This document shows positions 8,783 to 17,498 of a stretch of 64,000 bases of DNA, one piece after another. The first letter of the stretch is position 1. Every line of letters starts with the position of its first letter. The position numbers and the translations under genes are program-made. Source of the DNA: Mangrovimonas cancribranchiae (GTDB taxonomy: Bacteria > Bacteroidota > Bacteroidia > Flavobacteriales > Flavobacteriaceae); contig NZ_CP136925.1 in the NCBI RefSeq assembly GCF_037126245.1, positions 1,046,001 to 1,110,000 on the forward strand, given 5' to 3'. The notes beneath the pieces are model-generated. The model saw nothing but the letters and a program-made list of their open reading frames with translations, was not told the origin of the DNA and searched no databases.

Positions 8783-9124
8783 ATGATGAGAGAAGATAGG
8801 CAACTTTTAACAATTACACATTTAACGCAATTATTAACTTGTGTAACAGGTTTTGGAGGGTTATTAGTACCATTAATTTTGTGGTTAACCCAAAAAGAAA
8901 CGGTTTATGCTATGGACGAGCATGGTAAGCGTATTGTTAACTTCCAGTTAAGTTTAATTATCTATTCATTAATCTGTATTCCTCTTATTTTTTTATTAGG
9001 AGTAGGTATTTTAGGGTTAATAGTTATTGGACTTATATCTATAGTTTTTCCTATTATTAATGCTATTAAAACTAATAACGGCGAAATGCCTAAATATCCT
9101 TTATCTCTTAATTTTATTAGTTAG
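8783..9124 (+). CDS. DUF4870 (Tic20-like) membrane protein
   Basis: The protein has 113 residues from ATG 8783. A longer reading from 8738 lacks a convincing start. It shows three hydrophobic segments and the DUF4870 pattern: LTHLTQLLTCVTGFGGLLVPLILWLTQK, then the HGKRIVNFQLSLIIYS motif, and a final helix before PIINAIKTNNGE. Proteins of this type are small inner-membrane proteins of unknown function. It sits 71 bp after the transporter and ends in its own terminator, so it may be either a co-transcribed or a separate unit. Confidence 0.75.
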   Translation: MMREDRQLLTITHLTQLLTCVTGFGGLLVPLILWLTQKETVYAMDEHGKRIVNFQLSLIIYSLICIPLIFLLGVGILGLIVIGLISIVFPIINAIKTNNGEMPKYPLSLNFIS

Positions 9125-9141
9125 TTATTATCGAGGTAAAT

Positions 9142-9172
9142 AAAACGCCCATAGTAATATGGGCGTTTTTTT
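9142..9172 (+). terminator. Rho-independent terminator
   Basis: AAAACGCCCATA and TATGGGCGTTTT pair with a short loop and are followed by a T run, directly downstream of the DUF4870 gene. Confidence 0.9.
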
Positions 9173-9211
9173 ATTTAGAAAAAAAAAGACGGCTTACAGA
9201 AAAAACAAAGC

Positions 9212-9240
9212 TTGATTAGTTAATTAAAATATTATGTTTG
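9212..9240 (+). promoter_or_regulatory. Promoter of the sensor-kinase gene (TTG, 18 bp, TATGTTTG)
   Basis: TTG at 9212-9214 and TATGTTTG at 9233-9240 fit the Bacteroidota -33/-7 consensus with an 18-bp spacer. The ATG of the kinase is 14 bp after the -7 element, giving a very short leader. Confidence 0.5.
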
Positions 9241-9253
9241 CTAATTATAAGCT

Positions 9254-12172
9254 ATGCAATTAATAATTAGATATATACTTTTATTTAGTTTATTGGGGTT
9301 TGGAAATGCTATTGATGCTCAAAATCCTGTGGTGCAAGATATGTCTAAAATATCTAATTTACCAGATGTAGAGTTTTATGATATTTTAGAGGATAACGAC
9401 CATTATATCTGGCTTGCAGCAGATAAAGGCTTGTACAGATATAATGGAAAAATCTATCAAAAGTTTACAAATCCAAACCAAAGAGTTAACTCGTTATTTC
9501 AATTAAAATTAGATGAAAAAGGAAGGCTTTGGTGTATTAATCTTTATGGACAACTATTTTATGTTGAAAACGATAGACTAAACCTTTTTTACGATGCAAA
9601 TGAGCTGGTAAAAGGACAATTATCACCTTTTGAAATTACACGTACATCAATACGATTGTTTACCGTAGATGGTATTTATGATATCAATTTAAAAGATAAA
9701 AAGACGACTAGACTTTTTGATGGTATGTCTGTTAGCGAGAGTTCTTTTAAGGATCTATCCTATGTAATTAAGATGGACTCTGACGATAAACCTTCAAAAG
9801 AGAAGCAAAATTGGTATCAAATCAGAGATGATAAACTAAAACTACTAATAGAGCTGACTTCAAAAAACAGAATGCAGTCACCAAAGGTGTATGCTTTTAA
9901 AAATTCAGCGCTTTTAAATTTCAAAGAACAAGGTAAAAATCAACTCTATTATTACAGAACTCAAGCAGATAGAGTCTTTAAACTTAAAACCCCAAAAAGC
10001 CTTGAAGATGTCACTATTTATAATATAATATTGTTAAATAATCACTATTGGTTTTTAACAACTTCGGGTGTATTTATATTTCAACTAAAGAAAAATCAGT
10101 TAAATTTTAAAGAGCAATTATTTAGTAGCGAATCTGTTACTGATGTATTAGTAGATTTCAATAAAAACTATTGGTTTACCACATTGGATAACGGTGTTTT
10201 TGTGTCTTCTAATCTAAATATAAGACGTCTTAATTTAGAGAATACAAAAGATAAAGTTACAGCTGCATGTGCATTAAATAAAAATAAATTTTTACTTGGA
10301 ACAAATAATGGTAAGTTGCTGTTTTATAGTAATAATAAAGTTTTTAAAACCCTAAAATTACCTGGCTCTAAGATTATTGGTAATTTATTTTTTGATGCCT
10401 TACACAACAGAGTTGTTGTTAGTATTAATGCATCAGAATCTTACAGTGTAGATTTGACCACTTTTAATGTAAAAGATGAAAAAAATAAGTATTCTGTTGC
10501 AAAAACATTCTCAAAGGTTAATAATAAAAATCTCTTTTATGGTAGTTATAAAGAAGCTATAATTTATAACCAACCGTACACTTCAGATTCAACACAAATT
10601 ATTAGAGAAAGTAGAGTAAAAACCTCTGAAGTTTTAAATAATAAACTTTTTGTTTCTTTTATAGATGGTTTGTATCAATTTGATGTTAATAGTTTTGATT
10701 CAAAGGAAATTAAACTTGAAAATGAAAGTATTTTAGTTAATTCAATTGCAAAAAATAATAATGAAATATGGTTAGCAACACAGCATAATGGTTTGTATTG
10801 TTTTAAGGATAATCAATTGATTTCAAAACAAGATGTCCTACCAAAACAAGTTCAGATAAATACATTAAAATCTGATGGTGAGTTTCTATGGATTTCTACA
10901 GATGAAGGTTTTTATAGATTTCAACCTAAAATCAATCAAATTAAGAGTTTAAATACGCAAGATGGTTTAACATTATCGGTTGATAAATTTATCATTCTTC
11001 AAGATTATTTGGTCGCAACTTTCCCAAATTCATTTTATTTAATGCCTAAAGACGAAACACTTTTTAAAGCCTTTAAAACCTCTAAAGTGTGGATAGAATC
11101 TGTAAAAATTAATGATGAAGATACCGTAGTTAATACCGATTATAATTTACCCTATAATTTTAATAATTTAAGGTTTGATTTTAACTCTAATGGCTTTCAA
11201 TCTAACAAGCACGTTGGTTACAAATACCGCATAAAACCTATCGATACCACATGGCGTGATGTGCCTTTAAATACACATTTTGTAGTATTTAATAGTCTGT
11301 CTAGCGGTAAATATACGTTTGAGTTGCAAGGTCAAAATATTAGCAGTAAAGACATACAATTTGCAAGTCCTATTACTTTTACCATCAATAAACCCTTTTG
11401 GGAAACCTACTGGTTTTATGCGTTTGTTTTATTGGTTGTAGTAGGTTTTATTTGGTTGTATTTTAGATGGCGACTAAGACAAAAAGAAGCACAACGTATT
11501 GCTGAAATCGATAAAATATTAATCGATAAGAAAATTACCAATTTGAGGTTAGAAAATCTGCGTTCTCAAATGAATCCGCACTTTATTTTCAATGCTTTAA
11601 ATTCTATTCAAGATTATATCATTTCTAATGAGAAAGAATTAGCGAGTTCGTATCTGGTGAAGTTTAGCCGTTTGATTAGAATGTATTTAGAATACAGCCA
11701 GCAAAACGAAATTACTTTAGAAGAAGAGTTAAAAGCCTTAAAGCTTTATTTAGAGTTAGAAAAGGTTCGTTTTGAGGATGAATTAAAATATGAGATAACA
11801 ATCGATAATCTACTTAAAACCAATAAAATAAAAGTACCTTCATTATTCATTCAACCGTATGTTGAAAATGCCTTAAAACACGGATTGTTACATAAACCAA
11901 CAGACAGAAAGTTGACCGTTGAAGCAAAAATTATTCAGCAAAATAAATTGCAAATTACAGTTGAAGATAACGGCATTGGTAGGGCGCAATCCGAAAAACT
12001 AAAACGACCAAACCAACAACACAAACCTTTTGCCACCAAAGCGAATGAGGAGCGTGTGCATCTATACAAAAACAAGTTAAAACGCGATATAACCATTGCA
12101 ATTGAAGATTTGCAGGATGAAAATCAAATACCTTCAGGTACAAAAGTGGTTATAACCATGCCAATAGAATAA
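9254..12172 (+). CDS. Propeller-type sensor histidine kinase (LytS/YpdA class)
   Basis: The protein has 972 residues. A signal peptide (1-22) leads into a periplasmic sensor of two-component-regulator propeller repeats (blades with HYIWLAADKGLYRYNG, EIWLATQHNGLYCF, EFLWISTDEGFYRF) and a Y_Y_Y domain near 640-710. One membrane helix (about 721-739) precedes a short coiled coil and a His_kinase domain with NPHFIFNALNSIQ (His776), then an HATPase domain with FIQPYVENALKHG and DNGIGR. It autophosphorylates and passes phosphate to the LytTR regulator encoded 4 bp downstream. In Bacteroidota such propeller sensors often respond to carbohydrates or surface cues. The signal here is unknown. Confidence 0.92.
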   Translation: MQLIIRYILLFSLLGFGNAIDAQNPVVQDMSKISNLPDVEFYDILEDNDHYIWLAADKGLYRYNGKIYQKFTNPNQRVNSLFQLKLDEKGRLWCINLYGQLFYVENDRLNLFYDANELVKGQLSPFEITRTSIRLFTVDGIYDINLKDKKTTRLFDGMSVSESSFKDLSYVIKMDSDDKPSKEKQNWYQIRDDKLKLLIELTSKNRMQSPKVYAFKNSALLNFKEQGKNQLYYYRTQADRVFKLKTPKSLEDVTIYNIILLNNHYWFLTTSGVFIFQLKKNQLNFKEQLFSSESVTDVLVDFNKNYWFTTLDNGVFVSSNLNIRRLNLENTKDKVTAACALNKNKFLLGTNNGKLLFYSNNKVFKTLKLPGSKIIGNLFFDALHNRVVVSINASESYSVDLTTFNVKDEKNKYSVAKTFSKVNNKNLFYGSYKEAIIYNQPYTSDSTQIIRESRVKTSEVLNNKLFVSFIDGLYQFDVNSFDSKEIKLENESILVNSIAKNNNEIWLATQHNGLYCFKDNQLISKQDVLPKQVQINTLKSDGEFLWISTDEGFYRFQPKINQIKSLNTQDGLTLSVDKFIILQDYLVATFPNSFYLMPKDETLFKAFKTSKVWIESVKINDEDTVVNTDYNLPYNFNNLRFDFNSNGFQSNKHVGYKYRIKPIDTTWRDVPLNTHFVVFNSLSSGKYTFELQGQNISSKDIQFASPITFTINKPFWETYWFYAFVLLVVVGFIWLYFRWRLRQKEAQRIAEIDKILIDKKITNLRLENLRSQMNPHFIFNALNSIQDYIISNEKELASSYLVKFSRLIRMYLEYSQQNEITLEEELKALKLYLELEKVRFEDELKYEITIDNLLKTNKIKVPSLFIQPYVENALKHGLLHKPTDRKLTVEAKIIQQNKLQITVEDNGIGRAQSEKLKRPNQQHKPFATKANEERVHLYKNKLKRDITIAIEDLQDENQIPSGTKVVITMPIE

Positions 12173-12176
12173 GAAA

Positions 12177-12929
12177 ATGAAAGCGATAATTATAGACGAC
12201 GAAAAACGCGCCAGACATTTACTCTCTAACTTAATTGCAGAGCATTGTACGAGTATAACCAGTATTGGAGAAGCGCAAGATTTAGCATCTGGTGTAGATT
12301 TGATTAAAACGTCAAAACCAGATATCGTGTTTTTAGATATTGAAATGCCCAATCAATCAGGATTAGATATTTTAGAATATTTTCCAAATCAAATTGATTT
12401 TAAAATCATTTTTGTAACTGCTTATAATCAATATGCCATAGAAGCATTTAAACTTTCTGCAGTAGATTATTTGTTAAAACCAGTTGATGTTACAGAGCTT
12501 AAAGGCGCCGTTTTAAAAGCAGAAGAGACTATAAAAGCTAATAATCTAAACGATCAGTTAAATAAATTGCGCGATTCCTTGAAACAACTGTCGATAGATA
12601 AAATTGCTTTAGAAATCCCAAAAGGCATCATGTTTGCTTCGCATAGCGATATTGTATATTTTGAAGCCGATGGTATGTACACCAACGTACAACTTATAGA
12701 TGGTAAACAAAAAATCATTTGCAAACCGTTGAAGCATTTTGTGGAGCAATTAGAGAGCAATGCCATGTTTTTTAAATGTCATCGTTCGTATTTAATCAAC
12801 TTAAAATATGTAGACGAATTGGTAAAAGACGATGGTGATTATTTACTAATGAATAATCAAAAACGCATTCCAATTTCAAAATCTAAACGCGATCAATTTT
12901 TAGAAATAATTAAGGAAACGTTTATGTAA
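12177..12929 (+). CDS. LytTR family response regulator
   Basis: The protein has 250 residues. Residues 1-120 form a receiver domain with the acidic pocket IIIDDE, phospho-acceptor Asp54 in VFLDIEMPN, Thr in FVTAYNQ and Lys in LLKPVD. A linker helix leads into a LytTR DNA-binding domain (about 145-250) with the conserved region CHRSYLINLKYVDEL. It is the cognate regulator of the kinase immediately upstream, and the 4-bp gap implies co-translation. The secreted-protein gene 105 bp downstream, whose leader carries short GTAGTTG direct repeats, is a plausible target. Confidence 0.94.
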   Translation: MKAIIIDDEKRARHLLSNLIAEHCTSITSIGEAQDLASGVDLIKTSKPDIVFLDIEMPNQSGLDILEYFPNQIDFKIIFVTAYNQYAIEAFKLSAVDYLLKPVDVTELKGAVLKAEETIKANNLNDQLNKLRDSLKQLSIDKIALEIPKGIMFASHSDIVYFEADGMYTNVQLIDGKQKIICKPLKHFVEQLESNAMFFKCHRSYLINLKYVDELVKDDGDYLLMNNQKRIPISKSKRDQFLEIIKETFM

Positions 12930-12991
12930 TTTTTCATTCAGAAAGAAATTAGAGCTATTCAGAAAAAAGCAAATTGAAAACCTTATATGTA

Positions 12992-13035
12992 GTAGTTGTT
13001 TTGTAGTTGAAAATTAAAATAAATCTCAACTACAA
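12992..13035 (+). promoter_or_regulatory. Direct repeats and inverted repeat in front of the T9SS protein gene
   Basis: GTAGTTG occurs at 12992-12998 and 13003-13009, 11 bp (one helical turn) apart, which could be a LytTR regulator site. TTGTAGTTGA (13001-13010) is also the exact complement of TCAACTACAA (13026-13035), so the leader can fold into a 10-bp hairpin reaching the start codon. Confidence 0.35.
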
Positions 13036-15569
13036 TGAAAAAAACATTACTCTTATTTACAACCTACCTATGTTTGGGAGTGTCTGCAATTTTTGCTCAA
13101 AATGTAAACATTCCTGATGCCAATTTTAAGACTTATTTACTAGGAAATGCATCAATTAATACCAATAGCGATAGTGAAATTTCTGTTGCTGAAGCTCAAG
13201 CTTTCACAGGTGAATTATTAATTAATGGTTTGTCAATTTCAGATTTAACAGGTATAGAAGCTTTCGTAAATATTACACGATTAGATTGTTACAGTAACAA
13301 TTTAACAGCTTTAGATGTAAGTAATAATTTAGCATTAACGCGTCTTCACTGTGCTGCTAATCAAATTGAAACTTTAGATATTGGTGCAAATACATTAATT
13401 ACAGATATTCAATGTCATAATAATGGTGTTTTAAGCGAGTTAAATATTGCTAATGGTAATAACAGCAATATAAATTGGATGAAAGCCTATGGTAATAGTT
13501 TATCGTGCATTCAAATAGATGCTGGTTTTACACCACCAGCAGATGCTGGAATTTACAGTCTAGGTTGGACAAAAGGTAGCTCAGCATTTTACAATGAAGA
13601 TTGCGCTGCATTAAACCAGATAGTAAACATTCCTGATGCCAATTTTAAAAGTTATTTAGTAAACAATAATAGTATCAATTTAAATGGTGATACTGAAATT
13701 ACAGTGGCTGAGGCACAAGCTACAACAGAGCTTCTTATCAATGGTCTATCTATTGCAGATTTAACAGGTATTGAAGCCTTTACTAATTTAACACGTTTAG
13801 ATTGTTACACAAATAATTTAACGACTATAGATGTTAGTAATAACTTAGCCTTAACGCGTTTACATTGTGCTGATAATCAAATTGAAACTTTAGATATTAG
13901 TGCCAATACGCTAATCACAGACATACAATGTCATAACAACGGTGTTTTAAACGAATTAAATATAGCTAATGGTAATAACAGCTATATAAACTGGATGAAA
14001 GCTTATGGTAATCCAAGTTTAACTTGTATTCAAGTAGATGCTGGCTTTTCACCACCAGCAAACAGTGGTTTGTATGTGGCAGGTTGGACTAAAGATAATC
14101 AAACAAGTTATAGCGAAAATTGTATACCAACAGTGTACTACGTAGATGCAAATGCAACTGGTGTCAATGATGGTAGCTCATGGACAGATGCTTTTACAAA
14201 CGTAACAGACGCTTTAGCGCTTACAAATTTAAATGATGCTGTTTGGGTAGCAAAAGGAACGTATACATTAGCGGATAAAAATACGCCAATAGCTGTTAGT
14301 ACAAACGAAGTAGATATTATTGGAGGTTTTGCAGGAACCGAAACGACTTTAGCCGATAGAGATTTAACAGCCATACATACTACAAATGCAACCATTTTTA
14401 CTGGTGATATTAATGGTGATGATATTGATGGAGATTTCTCATCGAACAAAAGCGATAATGCAGAGCGTTTATTTGAATTAAGAACAAGTAACGTCACTTT
14501 TGATGGTATTATTTTTGAAAATATTTACGACACCTCACAATCTGGTGGAGTAGAAGAAAACGGTGTGATATTTATACCAAATAATTTGAATGCTAATAAC
14601 TTAAAAATTAAAAATTCGGTATTTAGAAATAACTATTCTAATGGTTATTTGCTTAAAATAAGAAAATTTAATCAAGGGTTACTTATTGAAAACACCAAGT
14701 TTATAAATAATACCATTGTTAATATGGGATTGGTTTATGTGCAGTCTGATAGTACAAACGGCTATATTTTTACACGTTGGGCAAACGTTTTAGTAGCAGA
14801 TAACGATATCAATCTTTCAGCATTACATATTTTCAGATCAGATTGGAATAACGGAAGCACTTTAGATGTTGTAATTAATAATAGTACGTTTGTTAATAAT
14901 GATTATAATGGTACTTATGGTAATTCTATTACGGCATCAGGTAATGGTAGTGTAAACCTAAATGTTAATAATACTATCTTTTGGCAGAATACTGTTAATG
15001 GTACTGCAGCAACTAGAGATATTTCAAACGGAGCGGAAACTAATTATGATGTTGTTATAAGCAATGCCATTGCAGCCGTACCTAATAATGCTGGTACTTA
15101 CGGTACTTTTTCTGTATCAAATGTAACGACTTTAGATCCTGCAACAGATAATTTAAATTTAGATAGCGACTATAAACCAACAGTAAGTTCGTCTTACATC
15201 ATAGATCAAGGAGACAATGCCTTTTATGACGTGGCTTTATTTGGCGATTTAGATTTATCAGGTAATACAAGATTTTTTAACACTACGATAGATTTAGGAG
15301 CTTATGAATACAATTCTACATTAGGAGTTGATGCTGTTTCTTTAACTACAAATTCAGTAAAGTTATATCCTAATCCAGCAACAGATATTGTAAACATTAA
15401 GACTAATGAAACTATTAAATATGTGACAGTTTTTAATATCAATGGTCAAAAAGTATTAGAAGTTGCTAATCAATCTCAAATTAACATTTCTAATTTACCA
15501 ACAGGCATGTACTTTTTAAGCATAAAAACTAACCAATCAAATCAAACTATAAAAATCTTAAAACAGTAA
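13035..15569 (+). CDS. T9SS-secreted repeat protein with beta-helix-like region
   Basis: The protein has 844 residues with an N-terminal signal peptide (1-21, cut after IFA). Two homologous ~173-residue modules (about 24-195 and 197-365) follow. Each begins with VNIPDANFK, has an LRR-like ladder (LDCYSNNLTALDVSNN, LHCAANQIETLDI) and ends with a Cys-containing segment. The middle (about 370-755) begins with YYVDANATGVNDGSSW and has the Asn-rich ladders of right-handed beta-helix proteins. The last ~75 residues (VKLYPNPATDIVNI ... GMYFLSIKTNQSNQTIKILK) are a type A T9SS sorting domain. The protein would be exported through T9SS and attached to or released from the cell surface. It may be an adhesin or polymer-binding protein, and no catalytic domain is recognised. 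Confidence 0.85.
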   Translation: MKKTLLLFTTYLCLGVSAIFAQNVNIPDANFKTYLLGNASINTNSDSEISVAEAQAFTGELLINGLSISDLTGIEAFVNITRLDCYSNNLTALDVSNNLALTRLHCAANQIETLDIGANTLITDIQCHNNGVLSELNIANGNNSNINWMKAYGNSLSCIQIDAGFTPPADAGIYSLGWTKGSSAFYNEDCAALNQIVNIPDANFKSYLVNNNSINLNGDTEITVAEAQATTELLINGLSIADLTGIEAFTNLTRLDCYTNNLTTIDVSNNLALTRLHCADNQIETLDISANTLITDIQCHNNGVLNELNIANGNNSYINWMKAYGNPSLTCIQVDAGFSPPANSGLYVAGWTKDNQTSYSENCIPTVYYVDANATGVNDGSSWTDAFTNVTDALALTNLNDAVWVAKGTYTLADKNTPIAVSTNEVDIIGGFAGTETTLADRDLTAIHTTNATIFTGDINGDDIDGDFSSNKSDNAERLFELRTSNVTFDGIIFENIYDTSQSGGVEENGVIFIPNNLNANNLKIKNSVFRNNYSNGYLLKIRKFNQGLLIENTKFINNTIVNMGLVYVQSDSTNGYIFTRWANVLVADNDINLSALHIFRSDWNNGSTLDVVINNSTFVNNDYNGTYGNSITASGNGSVNLNVNNTIFWQNTVNGTAATRDISNGAETNYDVVISNAIAAVPNNAGTYGTFSVSNVTTLDPATDNLNLDSDYKPTVSSSYIIDQGDNAFYDVALFGDLDLSGNTRFFNTTIDLGAYEYNSTLGVDAVSLTTNSVKLYPNPATDIVNIKTNETIKYVTVFNINGQKVLEVANQSQINISNLPTGMYFLSIKTNQSNQTIKILKQ
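13104..14128 (+). repeat. Tandem intragenic duplication, period 519 bp
   Basis: Two in-frame copies of a ~519-bp unit start at 13104 and 13623, with a near-identical opening (GTAAACATTCCTGATGCC) and high similarity throughout. They encode the two LRR-like modules of the secreted protein. Confidence 0.85.
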
Positions 15570-15577
15570 TTTTTAAA

Positions 15578-16132
15578 ATGAAAAAAATAAATAAACTTTT
15601 AATCTTATTTTGTCTTGCTTTAACAGTATTTAGTTGTTCTTCAGATGATGATAACACACAACAACCACAAGGCACTAATGTAATTACATTAAATAATGAA
15701 ACCTATGTTGTTAATACAGTTATTGTAGAACCTTCAGTTGGAGGTAACACTTTTATAAGTTTAATCAATAAGTCTGAAGCAGAAGTTTTTGATGCAATTG
15801 ATAACGGTACACAACTTAATAATATTAATGTATTTAATATGCGTATTAATCAAAGTTCATTAGGAGAACAAACGTATAGTTTTTCAGATATATCAAATTT
15901 TGAATTTTCAGTAAACGCTCAAATCATTAACGGAGAATTAGAGAACGGAGATATATTACTTGATAGAAATAATGTAGATACCAACTTAAATGCTTCTACA
16001 GGAAGTTTTACATTAGATTTATATGCTGTTGATGAAATTGAGCTTAGTTTTCAGTTTACAAGAAACGATGGTAAAATCATTAATGGAAGTTATAAAGGGA
16101 GTTACATTAGTATGGATAACACAGATGGTTAA
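15578..16132 (+). CDS. Putative surface lipoprotein, unknown function
   Basis: The protein has 184 residues with a lipoprotein signal (LALTVFSCSSDDDN, Cys20). The acidic SDDDN stretch right after the Cys resembles the lipoprotein export signal that sends Bacteroidota lipoproteins to the outer leaflet. The rest is predicted beta-rich (VITLNNETYVVNTVIVEP..., NGKIINGSYKGSYIS) with no recognised domain. It starts 8 bp after the T9SS protein and is certainly co-transcribed, so it may act with that protein on the cell surface. Confidence 0.75.
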   Translation: MKKINKLLILFCLALTVFSCSSDDDNTQQPQGTNVITLNNETYVVNTVIVEPSVGGNTFISLINKSEAEVFDAIDNGTQLNNINVFNMRINQSSLGEQTYSFSDISNFEFSVNAQIINGELENGDILLDRNNVDTNLNASTGSFTLDLYAVDEIELSFQFTRNDGKIINGSYKGSYISMDNTDG

Positions 16133-16171
16133 ACGAAGTTGCTATTAATTAAACATTAGGGGAAATTGTTT

Positions 16172-16203
16172 AAACGCTCACTTTTTTAGTGAGCGTTTTT
16201 CAT
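16172..16203 (+). terminator. Rho-independent terminator
   Basis: AAACGCTCACT pairs with AGTGAGCGTTT and a T run follows. It ends the secreted-protein/lipoprotein transcript. Confidence 0.9.
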
Positions 16204-16235
16204 ATTAAGTAATTGAGAAGTTAAAAATAATGCAC

Positions 16236-16265
16236 AAAAAAACCGTAACTTAATGTTACGGTTTT
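16236..16265 (-). terminator. Rho-independent terminator of dnaN
   Basis: AAAACCGTAAC pairs with GTTACGGTTTT around a 5-nt loop. The A run on its left gives a U tract for minus-strand transcripts leaving dnaN. Confidence 0.85.
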
Positions 16266-16289
16266 AATATATAATATTGACGTGTTTTT

Positions 16290-17408
16290 TTAGCTATTAA
16301 GCATAACAGGCATAACAAGCATGGTTACTTTTTCGCCTTCATCTAAACCATCTACAGGAGTTAAAATACCTGCTCTATTAGGTAAACTCATTTCAAGTTG
16401 TACGTCATCGCTAGTTAAGTTGTTTAACATTTCTGTAAGAAAACGCGAGTTAAAGCCTATTTGCATATCGTCACCTTGATAATCGCAAGTTAAACGCTCT
16501 TCTGCTTTGTTACTGTAATCAATGTCTTCAGCTGAAATGTTTAATTCGGCACCAGCAATTTTTAAACGTATTTGGTGTGTGGTTTTATTAGAGAAAATGC
16601 TAACACGTTTAACAGAGTTTAAAAATTGTGTTCTGTCAATACTTAGTTTATTAGGGTTTTCTTTAGGAATAACCGCTTCGTAATTAGGATATTTACCATC
16701 AATTAAGCGGCAAACTAAAACCGTGTTATCAAAAGTAAATTTAGCATTACTTTCATTATACTCAATAGTTACATTTTCCTCGCTACCAGCTAACACATTT
16801 TTAAGTAGTGTTAATGGTTTCTTAGGCATAATAAACTCAGCTACTTGGTCTGCCGAAAGGTCTTCTCTAGTATACTTTACAAGTTTATGAGCATCGGTAG
16901 CTACAAACGTTAAATTGTCTTGTGAAAATTGGAAGAATACACCACTCATTACGGGGCGTAAATCGTCGTTACCAGCGGCAAAAATAGTTTTGCTAATAGC
17001 GGTTGCTAATACGTCGCCTTCTAAAGTAGTAGTATTTGGATCTTCTAAAGTAACAGCTTTTGGAAATTCGTTTCCATCGGCATAAGCTAAGCCATATTTA
17101 CCATGGTTTGAACTAATTTCTATAGCATTATTATCACCAACTACAAAGGTAAGTGGCTGCTCTGGAAATGTCTTTAAAGTATCTAGAAGCAATCTTGCTG
17201 GTACAGCAACACTACCACTGTCGTTACTTTCTACATCTAGTTTTGTAGACATGGTTGTTTCTAAATCGCTAGCAGAGATGGTAAGCGCACTATTATCTAG
17301 TTCAAATAAAAAATTATCTAGTATAGGTAAGGTGTTCGAGTTATTAATAACTCCACCAAGAATTTGTAACTGTTTAAGCAAGTAAGTACTTGATACAATA
17401 AATTTCAT
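16290..17408 (-). CDS. dnaN: DNA polymerase III beta subunit (sliding clamp)
   Basis: The protein has 372 residues, normal for the clamp, with three repeated clamp domains. Recognisable segments are the N-terminus MKFIVSSTYLLKQLQILGG, ALTISASDLETTM, the middle RPVMSGVFFQF followed by FVATDAHKLVKY, GKYPNYEAVIP, and the C-terminal MLVMPVMLNS close to the family's usual M-P-M-R/L end. The homodimeric ring tethers DNA polymerase III to DNA. A separate TAnnTTTG promoter lies about 40 bp upstream. It is downstream of the gldF-gldG gene on the same strand, with a 90-bp gap. Confidence 0.98.
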   Translation of the reverse strand: MKFIVSSTYLLKQLQILGGVINNSNTLPILDNFLFELDNSALTISASDLETTMSTKLDVESNDSGSVAVPARLLLDTLKTFPEQPLTFVVGDNNAIEISSNHGKYGLAYADGNEFPKAVTLEDPNTTTLEGDVLATAISKTIFAAGNDDLRPVMSGVFFQFSQDNLTFVATDAHKLVKYTREDLSADQVAEFIMPKKPLTLLKNVLAGSEENVTIEYNESNAKFTFDNTVLVCRLIDGKYPNYEAVIPKENPNKLSIDRTQFLNSVKRVSIFSNKTTHQIRLKIAGAELNISAEDIDYSNKAEERLTCDYQGDDMQIGFNSRFLTEMLNNLTSDDVQLEMSLPNRAGILTPVDGLDEGEKVTMLVMPVMLNS

Positions 17409-17448
17409 GAATTCCTAAGCGTTTTTATGTTGTAAACATTTCTATTTA

Positions 17449-17456
17449 CAAATATA
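17449..17456 (-). promoter_or_regulatory. -7 promoter element of dnaN (TATATTTG on the minus strand)
   Basis: The plus strand reads CAAATATA, which is TATATTTG on the minus strand and matches TAnnTTTG. It is 40 bp upstream of the dnaN ATG. A possible -33 TTTG lies at 17481-17484 with a 24-bp spacer. Confidence 0.45.
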
Positions 17457-17498
17457 TTTCTTTGAAACTAATATAAGAAACAAACTTATTAACATTTG

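Noticed and set aside
13104-14128. CRISPR-like or mobile repeat
   Set aside because: The period is 519 bp, in frame and coding, so this is a protein-module duplication.
14138-14497. 119-codon open frame on the minus strand
   Set aside because: Antisense to the T9SS protein gene, no signal or domain, and no promoter was seen.
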